From AC2028 sp002373595 (GTDB taxonomy: Bacteria; Bacillota; Clostridia; Lachnospirales; Lachnospiraceae): DNA of 34,949 nucleotides. Shown here piece by piece: positions 23,905-31,851 of the stretch. The notes under the pieces are model-generated. The model was not told the DNA's origin. It saw nothing but the letters and a program-made list of their open reading frames with translations, and did not search any database. Position 1 is the stretch's first letter. Every line of letters starts with the position of its first letter. Position numbers and translations under genes: made by a program. The stretch covers positions 1 to 34,949 of the forward strand of contig CAMOIX010000022.1 of the NCBI GenBank assembly GCA_946616365.1, read 5' to 3'.

Positions 23905-24335
23905 TCCGGGAGACATTTTCCGAAGAGGAGACGATTGCTCTGGCCAGAGATCTCGGTAGCAAGGCGGTACCGGGTCAGGTATACAGACTGGACGGTGACC
24001 TGGGAGCGGGCAAGACGGTATTTGCCAGAGGATTTGCGGAAGGGCTTGGGATAACTGAGCCGGTATCGAGCCCTACTTTTCAGATATTGAAGGAGTATCA
24101 CACCGGTCGTATCCCGTTCTATCATTACGATGTCTACAGACTGAGCGATGAGAGCGAGATGGATGAGATCGGATACGAGGATGCATTTTACGGAGCGGGG
24201 GTCAGCCTTGTAGAATGGCCCGAGAGGATAGAGACACTCTTCCCCGAGAAGTGCATCGACATAAAGATAGAGACCGATCCCGGGAAGGGATTTGACTATC
24301 GAAGGATAAGCATAGAAGGACTGCAGGATCAATGA
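23901..24335 (+). CDS. tsaE: tRNA t6A biosynthesis ATPase TsaE
   Basis: 144 aa from GTG 23901, which has AGGA upstream and a GTGA overlap with the previous stop; the family is about 150 aa. The P-loop is GDLGAGKTVFARG. The other family blocks are VSSPTFQILKEY, FYHYDVYRL and SLVEWPERI. TsaE binds the TsaB-TsaD complex and hydrolyses ATP so that threonylcarbamoyl transfer to tRNA A37 can turn over. tsaB follows with an ATGA overlap, and tsaD is in the same operon. Confidence 0.95.
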   Translation: MIRETFSEEETIALARDLGSKAVPGQVYRLDGDLGAGKTVFARGFAEGLGITEPVSSPTFQILKEYHTGRIPFYHYDVYRLSDESEMDEIGYEDAFYGAGVSLVEWPERIETLFPEKCIDIKIETDPGKGFDYRRISIEGLQDQ

Positions 24336-25066
24336 AGCTGATAGCAATAGAAAGTTCCGGAATGACCGCAGGTGTTGCGCTCATAGAGGACGGTGTCATC
24401 AAAGGCGAATACAATGTCAATCATTTAAAGACTCATTCGCAGACGCTCCTTCCGATGCTTGACGAATTAAAGACCCTGACGGAACTTGATATGAATACGC
24501 TGGATGCCATTGCGGTATCTGCGGGACCGGGATCGTTTACAGGACTGCGCATCGGATCCGCTACGGCCAAGGGATTGGGACTTGCGCTTGATATACCGAT
24601 AGTCGAGATCTCCACCCTTGAAGGGCTTGCATATAATCTGTACGGGACGGGCAAGGTTGTCTGTCCGATAATGGATGCCAGACGCAGTCAGGTTTATACC
24701 GCTGTTTACGGGTTCCCGGATGATACGGCTTTCCCTCAATGCATCAAAGAGCCATGCGCGATAGATATAAAGGAACTTCTCGCATTTTTGAAAAATGATC
24801 TGAAAGAGGAGTGCGCAAAGCGCGGAGTGGTCTTCTTGGGAGACGGAGTTCCGGTATACCGCGAGACCATAGACGCAGAGCTCGGTGCGGCCTTTGCACA
24901 TTCGTATGCAAAGCCTCATATGTGCCTGCAAAGAGCGGCTTCTGTGGCTGCGCTCGGAGAGATGTATATGCTGGACGGAAAGTCTGTAAATGCGGATGAC
25001 CATGCACCTGCGTATCTTAGAAGTTCGCAGGCGGAGCGCGTAGGCCCCGGAAAGTTTGAGATATGA
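24332..25066 (+). CDS. tsaB: tRNA t6A biosynthesis protein TsaB
   Basis: 244 aa, the normal length. An ASKHA-fold partner of TsaD: N-terminal MKLIAIESSGMTAGVALIEDG, the block AVSAGPGSFTGLRIGSATAKGL, and CPIMDARRSQVYTA. It lacks the TsaD metal His pair, as expected for the non-catalytic subunit. It starts within the tsaE stop (ATGA) and ends within the rimI start (ATGA). Confidence 0.95.
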   Translation: MKLIAIESSGMTAGVALIEDGVIKGEYNVNHLKTHSQTLLPMLDELKTLTELDMNTLDAIAVSAGPGSFTGLRIGSATAKGLGLALDIPIVEISTLEGLAYNLYGTGKVVCPIMDARRSQVYTAVYGFPDDTAFPQCIKEPCAIDIKELLAFLKNDLKEECAKRGVVFLGDGVPVYRETIDAELGAAFAHSYAKPHMCLQRAASVAALGEMYMLDGKSVNADDHAPAYLRSSQAERVGPGKFEI

Positions 25067-25533
25067 CGGATATGACGGATATCACGATCAGACCGTTAAG
25101 AGACGAGGATATACCGGAGCTTACCGAGATAGAGAGCGAATCATTTTCGATGCCCTGGAGTGCGGATGATTTCAGACATCTCCTGGAAGTGAGTGATGCG
25201 ATATATCTGGTTGCGGTTTCTGACGGAGCGGTATTGGGCAGCGCAGGAATGAGGATCATCTGCGGTGAAGGAAATATCGACAACGTGGTGGTCAGACAGA
25301 GCGCGCGCGGCCAAGGTATAGGGACCGGGCTGATAATGAGCCTTTTGGCGGAAGGCCGAAGGAACGGCGCAAACGCTTTTACGCTGGAAGTGAGAAAGAG
25401 CAATACCCCCGCTATAAAGCTCTATGAGAATGCAGGATTTGAAAGCGCGGGGATCAGACCGAATTTTTACGAGCGTCCCACTGAGGATGCGATCATATAT
25501 TGGTTAAGGGATCAGGATCCCACAGAAACGTAA
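25063..25533 (+). CDS. rimI: Ribosomal protein bS18 alanine N-acetyltransferase
   Basis: 156 aa GNAT acetyltransferase. The acetyl-CoA loop is RQSARGQGIGTGLI. The C-terminal block LEVRKSNTPAIKLYENAGFESAGIRPNFY is typical of RimI. RimI acetylates the N-terminal Ala of bS18 and commonly sits beside tsaB, as here. Two possible starts (25063 and 25072) exist; the first overlaps the tsaB stop. Confidence 0.9.
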   Translation: MTDMTDITIRPLRDEDIPELTEIESESFSMPWSADDFRHLLEVSDAIYLVAVSDGAVLGSAGMRIICGEGNIDNVVVRQSARGQGIGTGLIMSLLAEGRRNGANAFTLEVRKSNTPAIKLYENAGFESAGIRPNFYERPTEDAIIYWLRDQDPTET

Positions 25534-25534
25534 C

Positions 25535-26446
25535 ATGCTGGATGTAAGTTTACTCGGAACAGGCGGGATGATGCCGCTACCATACAGGCACCTCACCTCC
25601 CTTATGATGAGATATAACGGAGGCAGTATCCTTATAGACTGCGGAGAGGGTACGCAGATAGCGATGAGAAAGGTCGGATGGAGCCCGAATCCTGTCGACA
25701 TCATCTGCTTTACCCATTATCATGCGGATCATATAAGCGGACTGCCGGGAATGCTCCTCAACATGGGAAATGCAGAGAGAACGGAGCCTCTTCTGCTCAT
25801 AGGGCCCAAGGGTCTTATCAGGGTAGTGAACGGACTCAGAGTGATAGCGCCCGAGCTTCCTTTTGAAGTGCAGCTCATGGAGATAGAAGGAGCGGAGCAG
25901 ACTTTTGAATTTGACGGATTCAGACTCAAGGCATTCAAAGTCTCTCACAGCATACCCTGCTACGGATACTCGATGGAGATAGACCGTGCGGGTAAGTTCG
26001 ATAAGGACAAAGCAGAAGGATTAAATATTCCGCTCAGATGCTGGGGAATTCTTCAACACGGCGAAAATGTTGAATTTGAAGGCAGGACATATACACCCGA
26101 TATGGTGATGGGACCGGAGAGAAAAGGTATCAAAGTTACTTACTGTACCGATACGAGACCGACGGATTCCATTACCGGGAATGCAAAAGACAGCGACCTT
26201 CTGATCCTTGAGGGTATGTATGGGGATCCTGAGGAAGCCGACAAAGCAAGACAGAAGAAACACATGACCATGCAGGAAGCCGCACGTATTGCGGCAGAGG
26301 CTGAGGTACCCGAGCTTTGGCTCACGCACTTTTCGCCCTCGATGAACAGACCTGCTGATTACAAAGCTGCGGTTCAGGAAATCTTTCCCGCTGCTGTGAT
26401 ACCCAAGGACGGAAAGAGCAAAACGCTTAAATTTGCTGAAGACTGA
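25535..26446 (+). CDS. rnz: Ribonuclease Z
   Basis: 303 aa metallo-beta-lactamase-fold nuclease. The zinc motif is H61-Y-H63-A-D65-H66 in FTHYHADHISGLPG. Later ligands lie in KVSHSIPCYGY, TYCTDTRPTDS and LWLTHFSPSM. It trims the 3' trailer of tRNA precursors. The two tRNA genes seen at the window's end carry no encoded CCA, so tRNAs of this type would need this activity. It starts 1 nt after the rimI stop, a translationally coupled position. Confidence 0.94.
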   Translation: MLDVSLLGTGGMMPLPYRHLTSLMMRYNGGSILIDCGEGTQIAMRKVGWSPNPVDIICFTHYHADHISGLPGMLLNMGNAERTEPLLLIGPKGLIRVVNGLRVIAPELPFEVQLMEIEGAEQTFEFDGFRLKAFKVSHSIPCYGYSMEIDRAGKFDKDKAEGLNIPLRCWGILQHGENVEFEGRTYTPDMVMGPERKGIKVTYCTDTRPTDSITGNAKDSDLLILEGMYGDPEEADKARQKKHMTMQEAARIAAEAEVPELWLTHFSPSMNRPADYKAAVQEIFPAAVIPKDGKSKTLKFAED

Positions 26447-26458
26447 TACGGAGATCGG

Positions 26459-27079
26459 ATGAAACAGCGACAGGTGCGTGCGACAGCGATCATAATAGTA
26501 CTCGTTTTAGGGCTGGTTGCTTACTATGCCTTTCTTTCCGCACGTGCAAAAGACAATAAGGCCGAGGCTGCAATGAGTGCCAGGGAGATCGTGCTCTCAC
26601 GCAATCTCAATAACGATTATCCCGCGACTCCCCGAGAAGTCATGAAGTACTATAACGAGATAACCAAGTGCATGTACAACGAGGAACTCACCGGTGAAGA
26701 GATAGACGAGCTCGGAATGAAAGCAAGGGAAGTATATGATGACGACCTGCTTGCGATAAACGAGACGGGAGGGTATCTTCTCAGACTTCGCAATGAAGTA
26801 AAAGAAGGAAACGAGAATCAGAGAAAGATAACTCTGGCTTCGGTCGCATCATCTTCGAGCGTCGATTACTTCACGGATGACGGATACTCATGGGCGAGGA
26901 TCCTATGCACTTACAATATCAATGAGAACGGTACCAGCCTTCCTCAGCAGAGGATCATCTATCTGCTCCGCAAGGATTCGGGAAAGCGCTGGAAGATATA
27001 CGGTTGGGATCTTGAGGAAAATGTTCATCCGGGAGCGGTAGGAACGGATGAAGGATCTGGAGACGGAACTGATGGCTGA
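26459..27079 (+). CDS. DUF6715-like single-pass membrane protein
   Basis: 206 aa. An N-terminal TM anchor (about 8-28, ATAIIIVLVLGLVAYYAFLS) precedes an outside domain beginning AREIVLSRNLNNDYPATPREVMKYYNEITKCMYNEEL and ending WKIYGWDLEEN. That pattern matches the DUF6715 group as I recall it. Function is unknown. The C-terminus is Gly/Asp-rich and overlaps the tsaD start. It is placed among RNA-processing genes and shares their transcript. Confidence 0.75.
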   Translation: MKQRQVRATAIIIVLVLGLVAYYAFLSARAKDNKAEAAMSAREIVLSRNLNNDYPATPREVMKYYNEITKCMYNEELTGEEIDELGMKAREVYDDDLLAINETGGYLLRLRNEVKEGNENQRKITLASVASSSSVDYFTDDGYSWARILCTYNINENGTSLPQQRIIYLLRKDSGKRWKIYGWDLEENVHPGAVGTDEGSGDGTDG

Positions 27080-28109
27080 CGGTAAACTGATCCTCGGGAT
27101 CGAGAGCTCGTGCGATGAAACGGCTGCGGCTGTTGTTCGCGCGGGACGCGAAGTCCTTTCAAATGTCATATATTCTCAGATAGATCTGCACACGGTCTAC
27201 GGCGGAGTCGTCCCCGAGATCGCTTCGAGAAAGCATATCGAAAAGATCAATCAGGTGATAAAGAAAGCATTATCGGATGCGAAAGTCAGTCTGCATGATA
27301 TAGACTGCATCGCTGTTACTTACGGTCCCGGACTTGTGGGAGCCCTTCTTGTCGGGGTCGCGGAAGCCAAGGCTATCAGCCTCGCATCGGGTATTCCTCT
27401 TGTAGGTGTTCATCATATCGAGGGACATATCTGTGCAAACTATCTCGAGCATCCTGATCTCGAACCGCCTTTTGTATGCCTTGTTGCGTCGGGCGGACAT
27501 TCTCATCTTGTTCACGTCAAGGGATACGGAGAGTATGAGATCATCGCAAGAACGAGAGATGATGCGGCCGGAGAAGCTTTCGATAAAGTGGCCAGAGCGA
27601 TAGGACTCGGATACCCCGGCGGACCTAAGATAGATGCTGCCGCGAAATCGGGAGATCCCGATTCGATAGTATTCCCTTTAGGGAAAGTTGCGGGCAGTCC
27701 TTTGGATTTTTCGTTCAGCGGTCTTAAATCTGCTGTGCTCAATTATCTAAACGGTTGCAGGATGAAGGGTGAAGAGATAAACGTAAATAATGTAGCGGCT
27801 TCATTTCAGAAAGCGGTAGTGACTGTGCTTACCGAGCATACTGTGGGAGCGGCGTCGCAGCTTGGCGCCGGAACCGTTGCACTTGCAGGAGGAGTCGCAT
27901 CCAACACTGCGCTTCGTGAGAGCATACGAAACGAATGCGAAAAGAAGGGGATGAGATTCTTCGTTCCTTCACCTGTATATTGTACAGATAATGCTGCGAT
28001 GATAGCAGCAGCGGGTTATTATGAATTTGCGGCGGGACATCGCAGCGGTTATGATCTCAATGCGGTTCCCGGCCTTGAGATAGGAAGCAGAGCGGGACTT
28101 ATATGTTAA
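27072..28109 (+). CDS. tsaD: tRNA N6-adenosine threonylcarbamoyltransferase TsaD
   Basis: 345 aa. It transfers threonylcarbamoyl from TC-AMP to A37 of ANN-decoding tRNAs. Fe ligands H115 and H119 are in VHHIEGHICA, and the ASKHA start is ILGIESSCDETAAAVV. GGHSHLVHV, GEAFDKVARAIGLGYPGGP and STDNAAM-like CTDNAAMIAAAG are present. ATG 27072 (with GGAG upstream) is preferred over the in-frame ATG 27048, because it gives the family N-terminus directly. It overlaps DUF6715 by 8 nt and ispD by 7 nt. Confidence 0.96.
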   Translation: MADGKLILGIESSCDETAAAVVRAGREVLSNVIYSQIDLHTVYGGVVPEIASRKHIEKINQVIKKALSDAKVSLHDIDCIAVTYGPGLVGALLVGVAEAKAISLASGIPLVGVHHIEGHICANYLEHPDLEPPFVCLVASGGHSHLVHVKGYGEYEIIARTRDDAAGEAFDKVARAIGLGYPGGPKIDAAAKSGDPDSIVFPLGKVAGSPLDFSFSGLKSAVLNYLNGCRMKGEEINVNNVAASFQKAVVTVLTEHTVGAASQLGAGTVALAGGVASNTALRESIRNECEKKGMRFFVPSPVYCTDNAAMIAAAGYYEFAAGHRSGYDLNAVPGLEIGSRAGLIC

Positions 28110-28828
28110 AAGAAAGATGCACGATGATACTTCTCGCGGGAGGACGCGGAAGCCGCATGGGAAGCGATATTCCCAAACAGTACATGGAAGTGGCCGGCAA
28201 GCCGCTTCTTTGGTATTGCCTGAATGCAGTGCAGGATTCTGCTGTCATCGATGATTGCATTCTTGTCTGCCCTGCATCTGATAATTCATTCATCAGAGAA
28301 AAGATACTCGATAAATACGGTTTTGATAAAGTGATATCTGTTGCACCTGCAGGAAGCGAGAGATGGGAGTCTGTGAGAAACGGACTTAAAGTACTTGATG
28401 AGATATGCTGCGGATGTGAATCCGGATCATCCGGAGGAAAGCATTATGTATTCATTCAGGACAGCGCACGTATTTTTTTGAATGAGGATATCATTACCAG
28501 ATGCCTTGACGGAGTCAGAAAATATGGAGCGGTTCTCGCTGCTGTTCCCTGCAAAGACACGATAAAGATAGTTGATGAAGAATCTGCTATATGCGATACA
28601 CCGCCGAGAAGCAGAGTGTGGCTTGCACAGACTCCGCAGGTGTTCGAGCGAAAACTCATAACAGAGTGTTACGACAAAGCAGACTCAGCATTTGAGATTA
28701 CCGACGATGCCGGCGTTGTCGAGCTTTTCTCCGATCACAAAGTCTATCCCGTAATGGGAGATTATCAAAACATCAAAGTTACCACGCCTGAGGACATAGC
28801 TGTCTGCGAAAGATTTCTCGATCGCTGA
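28103..28828 (+). CDS. ispD: 2-C-methyl-D-erythritol 4-phosphate cytidylyltransferase
   Basis: 241 aa. It makes CDP-ME from MEP and CTP in the non-mevalonate isoprenoid pathway. The N-terminal nucleotide loop is LLAGGRGSRMGSDIPKQY; LWLAQTPQ-type motif VWLAQTPQVFE and ITDDAGVVE are present. Two family blocks diverge. The usual HDGARP is QDSARI, and the usual GxTRQxSVxNGL is GSERWESVRNGL; the latter keeps the Arg before the ESV turn. A small insertion (CCGCESGSSGG) precedes the second block. A related cytidylyltransferase role is possible. The start overlaps the tsaD stop. Confidence 0.85.
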   Translation: MLKERCTMILLAGGRGSRMGSDIPKQYMEVAGKPLLWYCLNAVQDSAVIDDCILVCPASDNSFIREKILDKYGFDKVISVAPAGSERWESVRNGLKVLDEICCGCESGSSGGKHYVFIQDSARIFLNEDIITRCLDGVRKYGAVLAAVPCKDTIKIVDEESAICDTPPRSRVWLAQTPQVFERKLITECYDKADSAFEITDDAGVVELFSDHKVYPVMGDYQNIKVTTPEDIAVCERFLDR

Positions 28829-28875
28829 TCACATTTTTTGTACTAAAAAAAATACAATCTTTGTTTATTTTTTCA

Positions 28876-28900
28876 CGCACATTTAATGTGCGTTTTCTTT
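28876..28900 (+). terminator. Terminator of the tsa-ispD operon
   Basis: CGCACAT (28876-28882) pairs with ATGTGCG (28886-28892) around TTA, followed by TTTTCTTT. Confidence 0.85.
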
Positions 28901-28943
28901 AGTGTTTTCAAGGGTTTGCGGTTTGTTAAAAGATTATCTTCTG

Positions 28944-28983
28944 TGTGAAAAAAATATTTATCTTGTGAAAAAATTATTTATAT
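28944..28983. repeat. Tandem 20-nt direct repeat upstream of the ABC importer
   Basis: Two adjacent copies (28944-28963 and 28964-28983), each TGTGA-A(n)-TATTTAT-like, match at 18 of 20 positions. They end at the -35 of the binding-protein promoter. The 20-nt period is about two helical turns. Such A-tract repeats could be UP elements or paired activator sites. Confidence 0.7.
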
Positions 28984-29011
28984 TGCCATATTTTTTTTCT
29001 GGTGATAAGGT
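28983..29011 (+). promoter_or_regulatory. Promoter of the sugar ABC importer operon
   Basis: TTGCCA (28983-28988), 17-nt spacer, TAAGGT (29006-29011) with an extended TGA before it. The -10 is poor in its last bases, consistent with activator dependence. Confidence 0.5.
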
Positions 29012-29027
29012 ACAACATAAGGAAATG

Positions 29028-29046
29028 CTGTCATAATAATTGACAG
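29028..29046. promoter_or_regulatory. Inverted repeat operator candidate
   Basis: CTGTCA (29028-29033) and TGACAG (29041-29046) are perfect inverted arms around TAATAAT. The element lies just downstream of the predicted transcription start and upstream of the ribosome site, a typical repressor position. Confidence 0.5.
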
Positions 29047-29079
29047 TGAAAAAATCAACTAGTTTTAGGGAGGAACACA

Positions 29080-30762
29080 ATGAGAAAGAAAGTTTTATCG
29101 GTACTTCTCGCATCAGCGATGATTACCGGACTCGTTGCCTGCGGCGCACCCGAGATTGATTCCAATCCCGTAGCCCCTGCCGAAGGCGGCGACACCACCA
29201 CCACTACCGATGGAGATCAGGGTGGCGACACCCAGGCTGCAGAGCCTTACAATCTTGAGAAGCTCTACATTATCGTAGACGGAACTCTTACCGCTACCGT
29301 TGACAGCGGTCAGCAGGAGTTCGAGAAGCAGTGGGAAGAGAAGGTCGGAGCAAAGCTTGGCCACGCTGTTGATCTTATCATCGAGCAGCCTGAGCACTCA
29401 AAGTATGCTGAGACCGTATCTCAGATCCTTGCAACCCGTCAGATCGGTGACAACGATTATCCCGATGCAATGATCATGAGCGCATCCATGTTCCGTGAGT
29501 ACCAGACCACCGGTCGTCTCTGGGATATGTCCGATGCTTATGAGAATGCACAGTTCAAGTCCAGACTTCGTTTCTTCAACAACGACGGACTTAAGGATGC
29601 ACAGGGTCACCTTTACGGTATCGCTCCCACCCGTGGAAACGGATGCGTTACCTATGTAAAGAAGACCTGGCTCGATGCGGTAGGCATGAAGATCGAGGAT
29701 ATCAAGACCTTCGATGACTACTATGCAATGCTCAAGGCATTCACCGAGCAGGATCCCGATGGAAACGGCAAGCCGGGAACCTACGGCGTTATCGCTGCTA
29801 AGTACTGCAACATCGGTGAGGCTCCTTACATCAACTACCTCGCTGAGTTCTGGCAGGGCGCATATCCCGCTATCTACCAGAAGGATGGCAAGTGGATCGA
29901 CGGATTCCAGGAGCAGGCTACCATCGATGCTCTTAAGAGACTTAACCAGGCATATGTTGACGGCGTTATCGATCCCGATACCGAGGAAGCAGGAACCAAG
30001 CAGGCTCGTGAGAAGTATTGGAGTAATGACCAGTCCGCATCTGCAGGATGCTTCGCATACTGGGCAGGAACCTGGTACAAGAATATCACCAGCAACATGA
30101 TCAAGCAGGGTATCATGGAGACCGGCAACGAGATGAACGACCTCGTAATGCTTCCTCCTATCAAGGAGATCCAGGATACTTGGGGCGGATATATCGACAG
30201 AGAAGCTCCCGTTTGGGTTATCACCGATGACGGTGACGGAGACAGCTCTCGTGAGCAGGCTATCTGGGATGCACTTATCGAGACCATGCTCGACGGCGAT
30301 GAGGTTATGACCCTTTGGGTATACGGAGCAGAGGATGTACACTGGTCCATCCACGCAGAGGAGTTCCAGACCGAGACCGGCGATGATAAGAAGATCACCG
30401 AGTACAAGTACGAGGAGGGCGAGTTCCACCTTAAGCCTTCACCCAATGATCCTAATTCCATCTGGAAGAAGAATCACCTTGATCCCATCCTTACCATCGT
30501 TCCTCTTGAGAACGGCTATGACGATCCCGATCCGATCGTTATCGCAGGTAATGAGTTCTTCAACAAGTACGCTGTACCCGCTCCCGCGGGAGCATCTTCA
30601 GCTAAGCTCACTGAGGTTCAGTCCGAGCTTACCGATGCTAAACTTGTAGCTATCAATGCTGCGGTTACCGGCGAGATGACTGCAGAGGAAGCTGTACAGG
30701 AGTACGTAGATGATTTCGGCGATGTTATCGACGAGATCCTCGAGGAGCTCAACGCTCAGTAA
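29080..30762 (+). CDS. Extracellular solute-binding lipoprotein (LplA-type)
   Basis: 560 aa. A signal peptide with lipobox LVAC puts the lipidated Cys at about residue 21. A Thr/Asp/Gly-rich linker (25-50) and a two-domain family 1 solute-binding fold of about 500 residues follow, with DAMIMSASMFREYQTTGRLWDMSDAY and YGIAPTRGNGCVTYVKKTWLDAVGM. This large type, paired with two permeases and no ATPase gene, is used for oligosaccharides in Firmicutes. Here pectin or other plant oligosaccharides are plausible but unproven. AGGGAGG precedes ATG 29080. Codon use is strongly biased, suggesting high expression. A hairpin directly follows the gene. Confidence 0.92.
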   Translation: MRKKVLSVLLASAMITGLVACGAPEIDSNPVAPAEGGDTTTTTDGDQGGDTQAAEPYNLEKLYIIVDGTLTATVDSGQQEFEKQWEEKVGAKLGHAVDLIIEQPEHSKYAETVSQILATRQIGDNDYPDAMIMSASMFREYQTTGRLWDMSDAYENAQFKSRLRFFNNDGLKDAQGHLYGIAPTRGNGCVTYVKKTWLDAVGMKIEDIKTFDDYYAMLKAFTEQDPDGNGKPGTYGVIAAKYCNIGEAPYINYLAEFWQGAYPAIYQKDGKWIDGFQEQATIDALKRLNQAYVDGVIDPDTEEAGTKQAREKYWSNDQSASAGCFAYWAGTWYKNITSNMIKQGIMETGNEMNDLVMLPPIKEIQDTWGGYIDREAPVWVITDDGDGDSSREQAIWDALIETMLDGDEVMTLWVYGAEDVHWSIHAEEFQTETGDDKKITEYKYEEGEFHLKPSPNDPNSIWKKNHLDPILTIVPLENGYDDPDPIVIAGNEFFNKYAVPAPAGASSAKLTEVQSELTDAKLVAINAAVTGEMTAEEAVQEYVDDFGDVIDEILEELNAQ

Positions 30763-30786
30763 TAGTTCAGGTTTCAGAAATATAGT

Positions 30787-30810
30787 CCCGCCCCGATTCT
30801 TCGGGGCGGG
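30787..30810 (+). terminator. Intercistronic hairpin after the binding protein gene
   Basis: CCCGCCCCGA (30787-30796) pairs with TCGGGGCGGG (30801-30810), a 10-bp stem with loop TTCT. It lacks a T-run (GCATTTCC follows), so it more likely protects the upstream mRNA from 3' decay or partly attenuates transcription, giving more binding protein than permease. Confidence 0.7.
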
Positions 30811-30881
30811 GCATTTCCGACAAAAAGATCAAAATTCTATTTTCAAAAAGGTTTCAAAAAACGAAAAGAAACGGGGAAGCC

Positions 30882-31835
30882 ATGGCTGCGAAAAAAATCA
30901 CTACAACCTCTACCGGGGCTCCTATCAGAAAGAAGCCTCTCGGCATACGTATAAAGAACAACCTCGGATACTACTTTATGTTTCTTCCGGTGTTTGTTTT
31001 TGTAATCTTGATCTACTACTGGCCTATGCTCGGCATAAGGTACGCATTTTACGATTTGACGATTGATAAATTTGAATTTGTCGGCCTCCGCCATTTCTCC
31101 GGCATGTTTGCCGAGAAAGACTTTTGGCGTGCTTTTAAAAATACACTTCAGATTTCGGTAACCAAGCTCATCATCACCACGGCTGCATCGGTCATCATAT
31201 CGGTGTTCTTGAATGAGATGGGCAATCTTATCGCTAAGAAGACTATCCAGACTGTTATCTATCTGCCTCACTTCCTTTCATGGACTGTTACGGCAGCTAT
31301 ATTCACTCTCTTCCTTTCACCTTCTACAACCGGTGTTATCAACGAGACTCTGAAGAGTTGGGACGTTCTTGAGAAGAGTATTGACTTCCTTCACAAGAAA
31401 GAATGGTGGAGACCTATCTTCTATATGATCAACATATGGAAGGAAACAGGATGGGGAACAGTCATATTCCTTGCTACGCTTTCCGGTATCAATCCGGAGC
31501 TCTATGAAGCTGCTGACATCGACGGTGCTAAGCGCCTGCAGAAGATATGGTATGTAACCGTTCCCGCTCTTGCGAACACTGTTATCATAGTTCTCATTCT
31601 TAATCTTGCAAAGGTATTGAACCTCTTCGAATCGGTATTCGTCCTTTACAATACCCGTACTTACAAGGTTGCCGATGTTATATCCACTTATATTTATCGT
31701 AAGACCTTCCAGAGTGCGATACCCAACTACGGATATACTACAGCAGTCGGTCTGTTTAAGTCGCTTGTAGGATGTATGCTTGTTCTCACCTGTAACTGGG
31801 CGAGCAAGAAAGTCCGCGGGCGCGGAATAATATAG
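30882..31835 (+). CDS. ABC importer permease (LplB-type)
   Basis: 317 aa, six predicted TM helices (first about 28-50, YYFMFLPVFVFVILIYYWPML). The cytosolic EAA loop EAADIDGAKRLQKIWYVTVP docks the ATPase. The N-terminal 25 residues are Thr/Lys-rich and cytosolic. The order (binding protein, this permease, a second permease) and the sequence type match LplABC-class importers, which borrow a general MsmX-like ATPase encoded elsewhere (family knowledge). A moderate ribosome site (GGGGA) precedes the ATG. Confidence 0.93.
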   Translation: MAAKKITTTSTGAPIRKKPLGIRIKNNLGYYFMFLPVFVFVILIYYWPMLGIRYAFYDLTIDKFEFVGLRHFSGMFAEKDFWRAFKNTLQISVTKLIITTAASVIISVFLNEMGNLIAKKTIQTVIYLPHFLSWTVTAAIFTLFLSPSTTGVINETLKSWDVLEKSIDFLHKKEWWRPIFYMINIWKETGWGTVIFLATLSGINPELYEAADIDGAKRLQKIWYVTVPALANTVIIVLILNLAKVLNLFESVFVLYNTRTYKVADVISTYIYRKTFQSAIPNYGYTTAVGLFKSLVGCMLVLTCNWASKKVRGRGII

Positions 31836-31851
31836 AAAGGAGGCATGCAAA

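Noticed and set aside
29040..29068. TTGACA at 29040 as a second promoter for the importer
   Set aside because: The -10 position 17 nt on is TTTTAG, and it would overlap the ribosome site. The TTGACA is better explained as part of the CTGTCA/TGACAG dyad.
29398..30429. 343-residue open frame on the minus strand inside the binding-protein gene
   Set aside because: It is antisense to a clear, highly codon-biased gene. Its translation is repetitive Leu/Val/Gly without family features, and it has no ribosome site.
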